In this document: positions 9,067 to 17,369 of the stretch, one piece after another
How positions within the stretch are numbered: position 1 is the first letter of the stretch
Layout: each line of letters begins with the position of its first letter
Assembly (NCBI GenBank): GCA_004212735.1
Contig: SHBD01000007.1
Span: 45,529 to 109,528 of the forward strand
DNA length: 64,000 nucleotides
Direction: 5' to 3'
Origin: SAR116 cluster bacterium
Lineage (GTDB): Bacteria > Pseudomonadota > Alphaproteobacteria > Puniceispirillales > Puniceispirillaceae
Translations under genes and position numbers: made by a program
Notes under the pieces: model-generated
Told to the model about the DNA's origin: nothing
The model's input: the letters and a program-made list of their open reading frames with translations, nothing else
Databases searched by the model: none

Positions 9067-9080
9067 AAATTTGGTATACC
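9067..9080. promoter_or_regulatory. Operator-like site upstream of the enolase-superfamily gene
   Basis: AAATTTGGTATACC on the plus strand, the third copy of the island motif (others at 2203 and 5275). On the minus strand, TATACC of the site lies 18 bases after a TTGATT -35-like hexamer, so a bound protein would cover the -10 region of the enolase-EamA unit. Confidence 0.6.
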
Positions 9081-9164
9081 GTTTTCGCAGGCGGCAAATC
9101 AAGATCAAATCTTGGTAGGCATTTTGTAGTCGCTGTGATATGCACCTCCCACCTTACAGGCGCG

Positions 9165-9249
9165 GCGGGCGTGATGGAATGGTAGACATAACGGACTTAA
9201 AATCCGTGGGCCCTAGGCCGTGGGGGTTCAAGTCCCCCCGCCCGCACCA
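9165..9249 (+). tRNA. tRNA-Leu (anticodon UAA)
   Basis: An 85-nt class II tRNA. The acceptor stem GCGGGCG pairs with CGCCCGC and is followed by discriminator A and an encoded CCA. The anticodon stem ACGGA/TCCGT encloses the loop CTTAAAA, so the anticodon is TAA (reads UUA and UUG). The extended variable arm typical of tRNA-Leu follows, then the T arm with GGTTCAAGT. It is free-standing between the catabolic island and the SDR gene. Confidence 0.95.
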
Positions 9250-9280
9250 CCCAGCAGATGGGCCGACCGGGTTCGGCATC

Positions 9281-9306
9281 ACTTTCCTCTTGGACTTTCC
9301 TCTTGG
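9281..9306. repeat. Perfect tandem duplication of 13 bp
   Basis: ACTTTCCTCTTGG occurs twice back to back, 32 bases after the tRNA-Leu. The 167-bp gap 9250-9416 holds nothing else recognisable except the likely promoter area of the SDR gene. Confidence 0.85.
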
Positions 9307-9416
9307 TGAAACGCCACAGCGCCGATATTGATATTGCTGCTCATGGGCAAAATAGCCTAACGTGATGTTGGGATATCAGGACAAAGTTAAATGTTTATTC
9401 AGGGAATTTAGAGATT

Positions 9417-10124
9417 ATGAAAATTACAGGCAAGAAGGCCATCGTCCTCGGCGGCACCTCAGGAATTGGTTTGGCGACAAGTATCAGGCTTGTTGAGATG
9501 GGAGCAAACGTTGTCGCCGTCAGCCGCGACCCAAGCAAGGCTGGCGATGTGCCTGCCGGCATTCGCCTCGCCGCGCTGGACACTCGTAACGAGAGCGATG
9601 TGCACGCCTTCTTCGAGGCAGAGGGCAAGATTGACATTCTGGTTAATTCGGCAACAGGTGGCTCACGCGCCTTCGGCCCATTTCTGGAAATGGATATGCA
9701 GGGCTTTAAAGGATCATTCGACAAGCTATGGGGCTACGCCAATGTCGTTCGCCATGGCGCTCCGCATGTCGCAGATGATGGTGCCATTGTTCTGGTGAGT
9801 GGCAGCCCGGCACGCAGGCCAAAGCCCGGCCAGATTGCCCTGTCTGCTGTTGGCGGTGCTGTCGAGGCGCTAACACGGGCATTGTCTGCAGAAATTGCAC
9901 CAAAACGGATCAATGTTGTGTCACCCGGGATTATTGATACGCCGATGGTCGCGCTGAGCGGTGAGGAACGCGATAAGCATTATCAGAACGTTACCAAGTC
10001 GCATTTGATCGAGCGGGCTGGCACTTCTGAGGAAATCGCCAGCGCAATTATCTTCGCCATCGAAAACGACTATGTCACAGGCACGACAATCGATGTCGAT
10101 GGCGGCTGGCTGACGGCGCAATAG
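9417..10124 (+). CDS. SDR-family protein lacking the YxxxK catalytic motif
   Basis: A 235-residue short-chain dehydrogenase/reductase fold. The cofactor loop GGTSGIG (12-18), the NSATGG segment (78-82) in place of NNAG, and the C-terminal VSPGIIDTPM block are clear. In the active-site helix, where SDRs carry YxxxK, the sequence aligns as LSAVG (Leu142 and Gly146), so both key catalytic residues are replaced. A serine is kept in VLVSGSP. Some SDR subfamilies have lost this motif and use other residues or act as binding proteins. The role is unknown. It is convergent with the secreted protein at 10132. Confidence 0.82.
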   Translation: MKITGKKAIVLGGTSGIGLATSIRLVEMGANVVAVSRDPSKAGDVPAGIRLAALDTRNESDVHAFFEAEGKIDILVNSATGGSRAFGPFLEMDMQGFKGSFDKLWGYANVVRHGAPHVADDGAIVLVSGSPARRPKPGQIALSAVGGAVEALTRALSAEIAPKRINVVSPGIIDTPMVALSGEERDKHYQNVTKSHLIERAGTSEEIASAIIFAIENDYVTGTTIDVDGGWLTAQ

Positions 10125-10131
10125 CCACTAT

Positions 10132-11325
10132 CTATTGGTCGCGCAGATGGGTGATAGTGACACCAAGCTGTTCCAGCGCCAGATCGGGCATGATCAGAAA
10201 GCCCAGAAAATTAGACAAGATAATCGGCTGCTGGGGGCGCACTGAAACCTCCAGCCCTCCGCCCTGTTTCAACAGGGTTTCCAATGGTCTGGCCATGCGC
10301 CGCCCATTGCGCGGCAACATCCCTTCCAGGGTCTGTGTCAGCATCGACCGCAAACTGCTCCGCATCTCGGCTGGGCTAACATTTTGTTCTGCCGCCATCA
10401 CATCAACCAAAGTGTCGACCAGCCCGGCATCAAGGTAAGTCGCATTCAAACTGGCCAGTTCAATGCCGCCAATCAGATTGAGCATCTCACTCTCTTTTGC
10501 CCTGCCCTGCGCTGCCATGCTTTCGAGCGCGACAAGCGTGGCCAGCTTGACCTCAAAACCTGAGACCAACTCCAGGGACGCCATTTCATCCATTACCAGA
10601 TTGAACGCGTGTTCGGCGCGCAGCTCACCACCCACGAAATTGGCAATCTGTGACACCGCAAAATCAAACTCTGCCGCACGCAAGCCGCGCGCCGCCAGCG
10701 TGTCGGCAAGCTCTTTGAACTCTCGGTTGACCGTGCCAAGGTCAAAACGCAAATCATCAATCAACAGCCCGCCATTTCTGGCATAACGCTCGCCCGTCGG
10801 CAGCGCGTCAAAGACAAAGTCCAGCGTCTCCACATTGCCGACTGTGACCGTGGCCGACTCATCGCTGAATTCGATCCCCCGAACCTGCAGAAAACTGTCA
10901 TCAAAAAAGCCAGCTGCACCAGCGTCAAAAGAGACGTTCCTGACCGGACTATGCTCGCCAAGCAACACGCCAAAATCCACATTTCGCGCAATTGCGCTGG
11001 AAAAACGTAGATCCTCGCCGGTGATCTCTGCATTGATCACCTCAAGGGATTTGACAAAAAAACTGCCTTCCTTGGGCTGACCGCCGGTTTCCAGATCAAT
11101 CTGATCAGCTGTCATCACCAACTTATTATCGACAAAGTAGGAGACTCCCTGCATCTCGCCGCTATACCGCCTGACGTCAAAATTGCCTGATTCGAAGGAA
11201 ATCCTCTGCGTCTCGTCAATATCGATGGATATCTGCGCCGCTGCACCGGTCGCAAGGAAGCAGGCAAGCATAGCGCCGGATCTGAGAAACCACGGCCGCC
11301 AGCTGCGAGGCACACACCCTGTCAT
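10132..11325 (-). CDS. Secreted protein of unknown function
   Basis: A 397-residue protein. The frame stays open far upstream, but ATG at 11325 has an AGGAG about 9 bases before it and begins a clear signal peptide (basic MTGCVPRSWRPW, then a hydrophobic stretch ending ATGAAAQ near residue 31). The mature part is rich in acidic residues and beta-like repeats with alternating phrases such as VDFGVLLGEH, LRFDLGTVN and VTVGNVETLDF. I recognise no domain. It is likely periplasmic or outer-membrane-associated. Its promoter region, shared with the divergent rhomboid gene, holds a triple 14-bp repeat. Confidence 0.75.
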   Translation of the reverse strand: MTGCVPRSWRPWFLRSGAMLACFLATGAAAQISIDIDETQRISFESGNFDVRRYSGEMQGVSYFVDNKLVMTADQIDLETGGQPKEGSFFVKSLEVINAEITGEDLRFSSAIARNVDFGVLLGEHSPVRNVSFDAGAAGFFDDSFLQVRGIEFSDESATVTVGNVETLDFVFDALPTGERYARNGGLLIDDLRFDLGTVNREFKELADTLAARGLRAAEFDFAVSQIANFVGGELRAEHAFNLVMDEMASLELVSGFEVKLATLVALESMAAQGRAKESEMLNLIGGIELASLNATYLDAGLVDTLVDVMAAEQNVSPAEMRSSLRSMLTQTLEGMLPRNGRRMARPLETLLKQGGGLEVSVRPQQPIILSNFLGFLIMPDLALEQLGVTITHLRDQ

Positions 11326-11393
11326 TATCAACATCTCCTCTTTCAAACCTTGCCGATAAGTCAAACGGCCTTTGGGGCCGCGATGATCACATA

Positions 11394-11435
11394 GAATTCC
11401 ATACATTGAATTCCACACAACGAATTTCACACACA
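11394..11435. repeat. Three tandem imperfect 14-bp repeats
   Basis: GAATTCCATACATT, GAATTCCACACAAC and GAATTTCACACACA lie end to end in the 191-bp gap between two divergent genes (secreted protein starting at 11325, rhomboid starting at 11517). The gap is AT-rich. Repeated binding sites for a regulator are possible; nothing else is visible there. Confidence 0.8.
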
Positions 11436-11516
11436 ATTGGCCTTCCATCTGGGCCAAATGGTAATCACATATAAGTTTGTATATAGTAAGTAATTGGGAA
11501 CAAGTAAAAAGCCACC

Positions 11517-12455
11517 ATGTTATTTTTTCCACTCTTTGACGATAATCCAACCCGGCGCCAGCCCTACGTGTCGTGGCTGATTATCGCCACCTGCATCATT
11601 GTCTTTTTCTGGCAGGAATCACTTGCTCCCGCGAGTGAACGTGAGGCCATATTCCAGCTTGGCTTCATTCCAGCCAACGCCAGCGGCATCGCGCCACTTC
11701 CGGCTGATTTTGCCCTGCTGCCAGCTTGGATGACCATCTTCACCTCCATGTTTCTGCATGGTGGTTGGATGCATATCGGTGGCAACATGCTTTATCTCTG
11801 GATTTTTGGAGACAATGTCGAGGAATCGATGGGGCGGTTCAAATTCGTCCTGTTTTATGCACTTTGCGGGATTGCAGCGGCATTTGCGCAATCTGCCGTG
11901 GATCCGGCTTCGCGGATCCCAATGATCGGTGCATCAGGGGGCATCGCCGGCATTTTGGGCGCCTATCTGATGCTGCATCCCAAGGCAGCGATTCGGACTT
12001 TTGTACTGATCATCATTTTTGTCAGATTCATCAACCTGCCCGCATGGATCGTTCTCAGCATCTGGATTGGCGGCCAGTTCGTCGCTGTGCCGAATGCACT
12101 TGCCAGCGATGGTGGGGGCGTTGCCTATTTTGCGCATATTGGCGGCTTTGCCGCAGGGATGCTTCTGATACCATTTTTCAAACGGCGGGATGTGCCGCTC
12201 TTTGGCCGCGATGACACGCCGACTCAGAACTGGACAGGACAACCGATCAGCTTCTCCACCATCAAGGCAGAGGCACGTCACAGGTATCGGTCCGGCCGGG
12301 GGCGGGACCCGTTGGGCTCCCGGCGGATCAACCGGCCAGCCCCTCCAGCGCAAAACGACAGTAAAACAGACGAAAAAACCACCAAACAGGTAACGCGTGG
12401 ATCCGTGCCAACGGTGAAACGATGTCCGGCTGAAAAGCGCGGTCCCTGGGGCTAG
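11517..12455 (+). CDS. Rhomboid-family intramembrane serine protease
   Basis: A 312-residue inner-membrane protein with about six hydrophobic segments in residues 15-220. The catalytic serine is Ser140 in GASGG and the partner histidine is His207 in AYFAHIGG. HGGWMHIGGNMLYLW (about 81-95) is the conserved segment that holds the oxyanion histidine and asparagine. The C-terminal 90 residues are basic, proline-rich and probably cytoplasmic. Rhomboids cut transmembrane helices of client proteins; the client is unknown. The stop codon shares CTAG with the stop of the opposing CinA-like gene. Confidence 0.9.
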   Translation: MLFFPLFDDNPTRRQPYVSWLIIATCIIVFFWQESLAPASEREAIFQLGFIPANASGIAPLPADFALLPAWMTIFTSMFLHGGWMHIGGNMLYLWIFGDNVEESMGRFKFVLFYALCGIAAAFAQSAVDPASRIPMIGASGGIAGILGAYLMLHPKAAIRTFVLIIIFVRFINLPAWIVLSIWIGGQFVAVPNALASDGGGVAYFAHIGGFAAGMLLIPFFKRRDVPLFGRDDTPTQNWTGQPISFSTIKAEARHRYRSGRGRDPLGSRRINRPAPPAQNDSKTDEKTTKQVTRGSVPTVKRCPAEKRGPWG

Positions 12456-13231
12456 GCAGTATCACCGGCAGCAACAATGAACGCATCAGCACCGGTTGCT
12501 TTCACCGCCGTGGCGACCGCCTCAGCCGCCTGTTCGGCAACGGCCTCATCAAGCCCGCTGATGACAACGGCCGTGCCAAAATTTCCCGGTTTGAACCAGG
12601 GATAACTGCCGATGGAGATGCCGTTATGCGCGGCCTGTACATTGGCAAGAATGGTGGCAATTGTACCCTCACCTGTGGCGCATTGTACGGTAATCCGGGT
12701 CATCACAACGCCACCCGGCAGGCGGGAAGCCAACCCCTCGAACATCGCCTGCAGGATTGACGGCACACCCGGCAGAACATGCACATTCTCAAGAATGAAA
12801 CCCGGTGCAGCACTCAGCGGATTGTCAATCAACGTGGCGTCCTTTGGTATGTCGGCCATCTTCTGTCGTGCGGCGTTGAATTCCAGATCTGTATTCTGGT
12901 AGTGCTTTTGCAATACTGCCTCGGCCTCGGGATGTCGGATCACCTGTTTGCCAAAGGCCGCTGCAATGGCATCAGTAGTGATATCATCATGAGTGGGCCC
13001 TATCCCGCCACTGGTGAAGACAAGGTCACACCGCGCCGACAAGTCGAGAACCGTATCGATAATCACCTGTTTAATGTCGGGAATGATCCGCGCTTCGTGC
13101 AACGTAATACCCATCGCGCCAAGCTGTTCAGCCAGCCACCCAATGTTTTTGTCTTTTGTGCGGCCTGACAGGATCTCGTCACCAATCACGATGATCGCCG
13201 CTGTCGGATTCGGTTGTGCGGGCTGGGACAT
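12452..13231 (-). CDS. CinA-type protein with molybdopterin-binding (MoCF) domain
   Basis: A 259-residue protein with only the N-terminal COG1058 (MoaB/MogA-like) domain of CinA. The start AAIIVIGDEILSGRTKDKN and TSGGIGPTHDDITTDAIA are the family signatures. In full-length CinA this domain is an ADP-ribose/NAD-related pyrophosphatase and a C-terminal NMN deamidase follows; that second domain is absent. Many alphaproteobacteria encode this short form. It converges with the rhomboid gene. Confidence 0.87.
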   Translation of the reverse strand: MSQPAQPNPTAAIIVIGDEILSGRTKDKNIGWLAEQLGAMGITLHEARIIPDIKQVIIDTVLDLSARCDLVFTSGGIGPTHDDITTDAIAAAFGKQVIRHPEAEAVLQKHYQNTDLEFNAARQKMADIPKDATLIDNPLSAAPGFILENVHVLPGVPSILQAMFEGLASRLPGGVVMTRITVQCATGEGTIATILANVQAAHNGISIGSYPWFKPGNFGTAVVISGLDEAVAEQAAEAVATAVKATGADAFIVAAGDTA

Positions 13232-13418
13232 CTATACTCTTTTCTATAATTTTGCGACTGCGACCTTATGTAGTGCCATCGGGGGCCGGCAAAAAGGGTG
13301 CACACCCATTTCTGCCTTAAATACCGTTAAAATACTCCAGCGGGGGCTTGGCAGGACAACCTTTTGGCTTTAGTGCTATGCCCTGGCTGACAGCAACCCG
13401 ACCACAGCAGGCAAGGCA

Positions 13419-14207
13419 ATGCGAAACGAAGCAGTTATGCGCCACACAGAAGATGGTTTTGCCGGTATGCGCGCGGCCGGAAGGCTGGCCGCAGAGGTGT
13501 TGGATATGATCGCGCCACATGTCGTGGCCGGGGTCACAACAGAAGAACTCGACAGGCGCTGCCATGATTACATCCTTGCGCATGGTGCCGTGCCGGCTCC
13601 GCTAAATTACAAGGGCTTTCCAAAATCCACCTGCATCTCGCTAAACCATGTTGTCTGTCACGGCATTCCCGGTCCAAAAACCCTGCGCACCGGTGACATT
13701 CTGAATATCGACGTTACGGTGATTCTGGACAGCTGGTATGGTGATACGTCACGGATGTTTTTTGTCGGAACACCATCGATCAAGGCCAAATTGCTGAGCG
13801 AGGTTACCTATGAGTGCCTGATGCGCGGCATTGCCACCGCGCGTGCCGGAAATACCCTTGGCGATATTGGCCATGCAATCCAAAGCTATGCTGAGGCAAT
13901 GCGGTTTTCCGTTGTACGTGATTTTACCGGTCATGGTTTGGGACAGACATTTCACTGCGCACCAACGGTGTTGCACTACGGCAACCCTGGAACAGGACTG
14001 ACGCTGGAACCCGGCATGATCTTCACCATCGAACCGATGATCAACGCCGGCAAGGCTGAGACAAAAATTCTTGGTGATGGATGGACCGCGGTCACCCGTG
14101 ACAAATCCCTGTCTGCGCAGTTTGAACATTCGATTGGCGTAACCGAGGGCGACCCGGAAATTTTCACTCTGTCACCTGCCGGGCACACACAACCGCCTTA
14201 CAGGTGA
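13419..14207 (+). CDS. map: Methionine aminopeptidase, type I
   Basis: A 262-residue metallopeptidase that removes the initiator methionine from nascent proteins. The substrate histidine is in CHGIPG; the five metal ligands appear as the aspartates of NIDVTV and YGDTSRMF, His in FTGHGLG, Glu in FTIEPM and Glu in QFEHSI. ATGs at 13419 and 13437 are both in frame; the first is used. radC follows 55 bases later on the same strand. Confidence 0.95.
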   Translation: MRNEAVMRHTEDGFAGMRAAGRLAAEVLDMIAPHVVAGVTTEELDRRCHDYILAHGAVPAPLNYKGFPKSTCISLNHVVCHGIPGPKTLRTGDILNIDVTVILDSWYGDTSRMFFVGTPSIKAKLLSEVTYECLMRGIATARAGNTLGDIGHAIQSYAEAMRFSVVRDFTGHGLGQTFHCAPTVLHYGNPGTGLTLEPGMIFTIEPMINAGKAETKILGDGWTAVTRDKSLSAQFEHSIGVTEGDPEIFTLSPAGHTQPPYR

Positions 14208-14262
14208 TCATTTCCTGCGATCTGTTAACTATTTTTTTAGGATCAATGCTGTACCAAAAGGT

Positions 14263-14940
14263 ATGGTTGACCATCACACAAAAGGACATCGCCAGCGCAT
14301 GCGTGAAAGGTTGCTGAGCAAAGGCGCCGAAACGCTGACCGAGCTGGAGATACTCGAAATGCTTTTGTTTGCCGGGCAACCGCGCGGTGACACAAAACCT
14401 CTTGCCAAAAGTCTGATGCGGCAATTCGGGTCGCTTGCTGCTGTGCTACGAGCGCCCGTGCAGCGCCTGGCCGAACAGCGTGGGCTCGGTGATGCGTCCA
14501 TTAGTGCGCTGAAACTCGTTGACGCAGCCAGCCTAAATCTGGCGCATTCCGATATCCACAACCGTCCGGTACTGACCAGTTGGGGGGCGGTCAAACATTA
14601 TTGCATCAACCGGCTTGCGCATGAACCGATCGAGTATCTGATCATGCTTTGTCTTGATAACCGCAATCGCCTGATTGCCGAGGAAACATTGTCAAAGGGC
14701 ACCGTTGACCAAACCCCGGTTTATGTGCGTGAGGTGATCAATGCCGCGCTGAAACATCATGCGCAGGCCGTGATCCTTGTTCACAACCACCCGAGTGGAG
14801 AGACAACGCCATCGTCAGCAGATATCGAGATGACCGAGGAATTGCAGCGCGCGCTCAGCCTGGTGACGGTTGATCTGCATGACCATTTGATCGTCGCCGG
14901 CACACAATGTATTAGTTTCAAGTCACTGGGCCATCTATGA
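14263..14940 (+). CDS. radC: RadC/JAB-domain DNA-repair-associated protein
   Basis: A 225-residue RadC protein. Its N-terminal half has a helix-hairpin-helix-like stretch (LRAPVQRLAEQRGLGDASISALK). The C-terminal half is a JAMM-type metallohydrolase core with the motif VHNHPSGETTPSSADIEMT (His-x-His then Ser and Asp ligands). The historic link to DNA repair is weak and the true role is unsettled. The order map-radC is common in alphaproteobacteria. Confidence 0.92.
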   Translation: MVDHHTKGHRQRMRERLLSKGAETLTELEILEMLLFAGQPRGDTKPLAKSLMRQFGSLAAVLRAPVQRLAEQRGLGDASISALKLVDAASLNLAHSDIHNRPVLTSWGAVKHYCINRLAHEPIEYLIMLCLDNRNRLIAEETLSKGTVDQTPVYVREVINAALKHHAQAVILVHNHPSGETTPSSADIEMTEELQRALSLVTVDLHDHLIVAGTQCISFKSLGHL

Positions 14941-14957
14941 TCTAGGCGTTGTCGCAG

Positions 14958-15146
14958 CTATTTGTCAGGTGACGTGACCTTGTCCTTGGCTTGGCGGGTC
15001 AACTCCCCAGCGCGTCGACTCGCCCGCAACAGACCCGGTTTCGCCGCCTCTAACGCCTTGCCAGCTGCCTCACCAGCCTTTTTCTGAACAGTTGGATTCC
15101 GTGCAGCCTGCATTAAGGCGCCAAAAATGATCCGACGTAACAGCAT
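14958..15146 (-). CDS. Small basic hypothetical protein
   Basis: A 62-residue protein, MLLRRIIFGALMQAARNP at the start, then an Ala/Lys/Arg-rich amphipathic helix ending KDKVTSPDK. A short hydrophobic N-terminus and a basic tail suggest membrane or nucleic acid contact. It fills the gap between radC and purB on the opposite strand. I recognise no family. The reading frame is fully open and well composed, so it is probably real. Confidence 0.55.
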   Translation of the reverse strand: MLLRRIIFGALMQAARNPTVQKKAGEAAGKALEAAKPGLLRASRRAGELTRQAKDKVTSPDK

Positions 15147-15254
15147 CTTGTGGTTATCCTCGCATTACAGCCACAAATTGTAGGTTCAGCACTGGTTTTT
15201 ATCCGCATGTGATGGTACAACTTGGACCGATCCAACGCAAAGGAAATTGACCGC

Positions 15255-16571
15255 ATGATTCCGCGATATTCTCGGCCAGAAATGAGTGCCATCTGGTCGG
15301 AGGAAAGTAAGTTTCAAATCTGGTTCGAAATTGAGGCTCATGCCTGTGACGCGCAAGCTGCACTTGGCGTGATCCCTGCCGAAGCGGCGCAAACAGTTTG
15401 GGAAAAAGGCACCTTTGACATCGACCGCATCAACGAGATTGAGCGCGAGACAAAACATGATGTTATCGCTTTTCTGACAAATCTTGCCGAACATGTTGGC
15501 CCGGAAGCGCGCTTTGTTCACCAAGGGATGACGTCCTCAGACGTTCTTGACACCACACTTGCGGTGCAGATGACGCGCGCCAGCACCCTCATGCTTGAGG
15601 GAATTGAGCGTCTGTTGATCGCATTGCGTACGCGCGCGTACGAGTTCAAGCGCACTCCAACCATTGGCCGCAGCCATGGCATCCACGCCGAACCAACCAC
15701 CTTTGGCCTGAAACTTGCCACGTTCTACGCCGAATTTGCCCGCTGTTACCGCCGCCTGCGGGCAGCGCGTGACGATATCGCCACCTGTGCCATTTCCGGG
15801 GCTGTAGGCACATTTGCCCATATCGATCCCGCCGTTGAATCCCATGTCGCGGCAAAGATGGGGCTAACAATCGAACCTGTCTCGACACAAATCATCCCTC
15901 GTGACCGGCACGCGATGTTCTTTGCAACACTTGGGGTGATCGCAAGTTCAGTTGAGCGTCTGGCAACCGAGATCCGTCATATGCAACGCACCGAGGTTCG
16001 GGAGGCGGAGGAATTCTTTTCTGCGGGACAGAAGGGTTCATCGGCGATGCCGCACAAGCGCAACCCTGTATTGACCGAAAATCTGACAGGCATCGCGCGA
16101 ATCGTGCGAGCCGCTGTTACGCCGGCACTGGAAAATGTGGCGCTCTGGCACGAACGTGATATCTCGCACTCATCCGTGGAACGCGTGTTCGGCCCAGATG
16201 CTACAATCGGCCTTGATTTTGCCCTGCACCGGCTCGCTGGCGTGATGGAAAATCTGTTGGTCTACCCAAAGCAAATGCAGGCTAATCTTGATCAGCTTGG
16301 TGGACTCGTTCATTCGCAGCAGGTTCTGTTGGCGCTCACCCAAGCCGGAGTGAGCCGGGAGGACGCCTACAAATTTGTCCAGCGAAATGCGATGCGGGTA
16401 TGGCAGGAGGGTGGCAGCTACCTTGATCTGCTGAAATCCGACGAAGATGTGCGGGCCCACCTCGATGATGCGGCGCTGGAATCCCTGTTCGATCTGGACC
16501 AGCATTTCCGCCATGTCGATACAATCTTTGACCGTGTTTTTACCGATCAACCAGCAACAGATGCCGCATAG
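15255..16571 (+). CDS. purB: Adenylosuccinate lyase
   Basis: A 438-residue fumarase/aspartase-superfamily enzyme that splits fumarate from SAICAR and from adenylosuccinate in purine synthesis. The signature GSSAMPHKRNP is intact and GRSHGIHAEPTTFG holds the active-site histidine. ATG at 15255 (MIPRYSRPEM) is the usual start and follows AAAGGAAATT; a longer frame from 15222 is less likely. It is first of the run purB-purC-purS-purQ-purL. Confidence 0.96.
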   Translation: MIPRYSRPEMSAIWSEESKFQIWFEIEAHACDAQAALGVIPAEAAQTVWEKGTFDIDRINEIERETKHDVIAFLTNLAEHVGPEARFVHQGMTSSDVLDTTLAVQMTRASTLMLEGIERLLIALRTRAYEFKRTPTIGRSHGIHAEPTTFGLKLATFYAEFARCYRRLRAARDDIATCAISGAVGTFAHIDPAVESHVAAKMGLTIEPVSTQIIPRDRHAMFFATLGVIASSVERLATEIRHMQRTEVREAEEFFSAGQKGSSAMPHKRNPVLTENLTGIARIVRAAVTPALENVALWHERDISHSSVERVFGPDATIGLDFALHRLAGVMENLLVYPKQMQANLDQLGGLVHSQQVLLALTQAGVSREDAYKFVQRNAMRVWQEGGSYLDLLKSDEDVRAHLDDAALESLFDLDQHFRHVDTIFDRVFTDQPATDAA

Positions 16572-16586
16572 GGGACTGACGCACAC

Positions 16587-17321
16587 ATGACTGACAGACA
16601 GCAGCTTTATGAAGGCAAGGCAAAGGTCATTTTTGAGGGGCCAGAGGACGGCACACTCGTTCAATATTTCAAAGATGATGCGACCGCTTTCAACGCGCAG
16701 AAGAAAGATGTGATCACCGGCAAGGGCGTGCTGAACAACTATATCAGCGAGCACATCATGCAGGCGGTGGAGCAGATCGGCATTCCCACGCATTTTCTTG
16801 AACGGCTGAATGACAGGGAACAGCTGATCCGCGAGCTCGAGATCATTCCGGTTGAAATTGTAGTGCGCAATGTGGCTGCTGGCTCGATCTGTCCCCGGCT
16901 GGGGCTTGAGGAAGGATCTGCCCTGCCCAACACGCTGGTGGAGTTCTGCTTAAAGGATGATGCTCTGGGTGATCCAATAATTGCCGCCGAACATATCACA
17001 ACATTTGGCTGGGCCAGCGCGGATGAGCTGGATGTCATCTATGATGACACGCTGCGGATTAATGACTTTCTGACAGGATTGTTTCACGGCATCGGTGTGA
17101 GGCTGGTTGATTTCAAGCTGGAATTCGGCCGCGAGCAGAGAGAAGATGGGGTAAGAGTGATTCTTGCTGACGAGATTAGCCCGGATAACTGCCGCCTGTG
17201 GGACGCACAAACGAACGAGAAAATGGACAAGGATAGGTTTCGGCGCGACCTTGGCGGCCTGATTGATGCCTATCAGGAGATTGCCCGTCGCCTCGGTGTC
17301 ACGGTACCGGATCTGGCCTAG
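16587..17321 (+). CDS. purC: Phosphoribosylaminoimidazole-succinocarboxamide (SAICAR) synthase
   Basis: A 244-residue enzyme that ligates aspartate to CAIR using ATP. The opening [28 protein letters not shown] and [14 protein letters not shown] are family hallmarks. Length is normal for the bacterial enzyme. It starts 15 bases after purB, so the two are co-transcribed, and purS follows 48 bases later. Confidence 0.96.
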   Translation: MTDRQQLYEGKAKVIFEGPEDGTLVQYFKDDATAFNAQKKDVITGKGVLNNYISEHIMQAVEQIGIPTHFLERLNDREQLIRELEIIPVEIVVRNVAAGSICPRLGLEEGSALPNTLVEFCLKDDALGDPIIAAEHITTFGWASADELDVIYDDTLRINDFLTGLFHGIGVRLVDFKLEFGREQREDGVRVILADEISPDNCRLWDAQTNEKMDKDRFRRDLGGLIDAYQEIARRLGVTVPDLA

Positions 17322-17369
17322 CGACAATCACAACAGACAAACTGACAGCAACATACCAAAGGTAGACAC

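Noticed and set aside
10132..11550. Full 472-codon frame as the secreted protein
   Set aside because: The extra N-terminal part crosses the triple repeat and promoter region; the signal peptide and ribosome-binding site place the start at 11325.
14225..14240. TTAACTATTTTTTTAG before radC as a CtrA site
   Set aside because: The second half-site does not match TTAA at the right distance.
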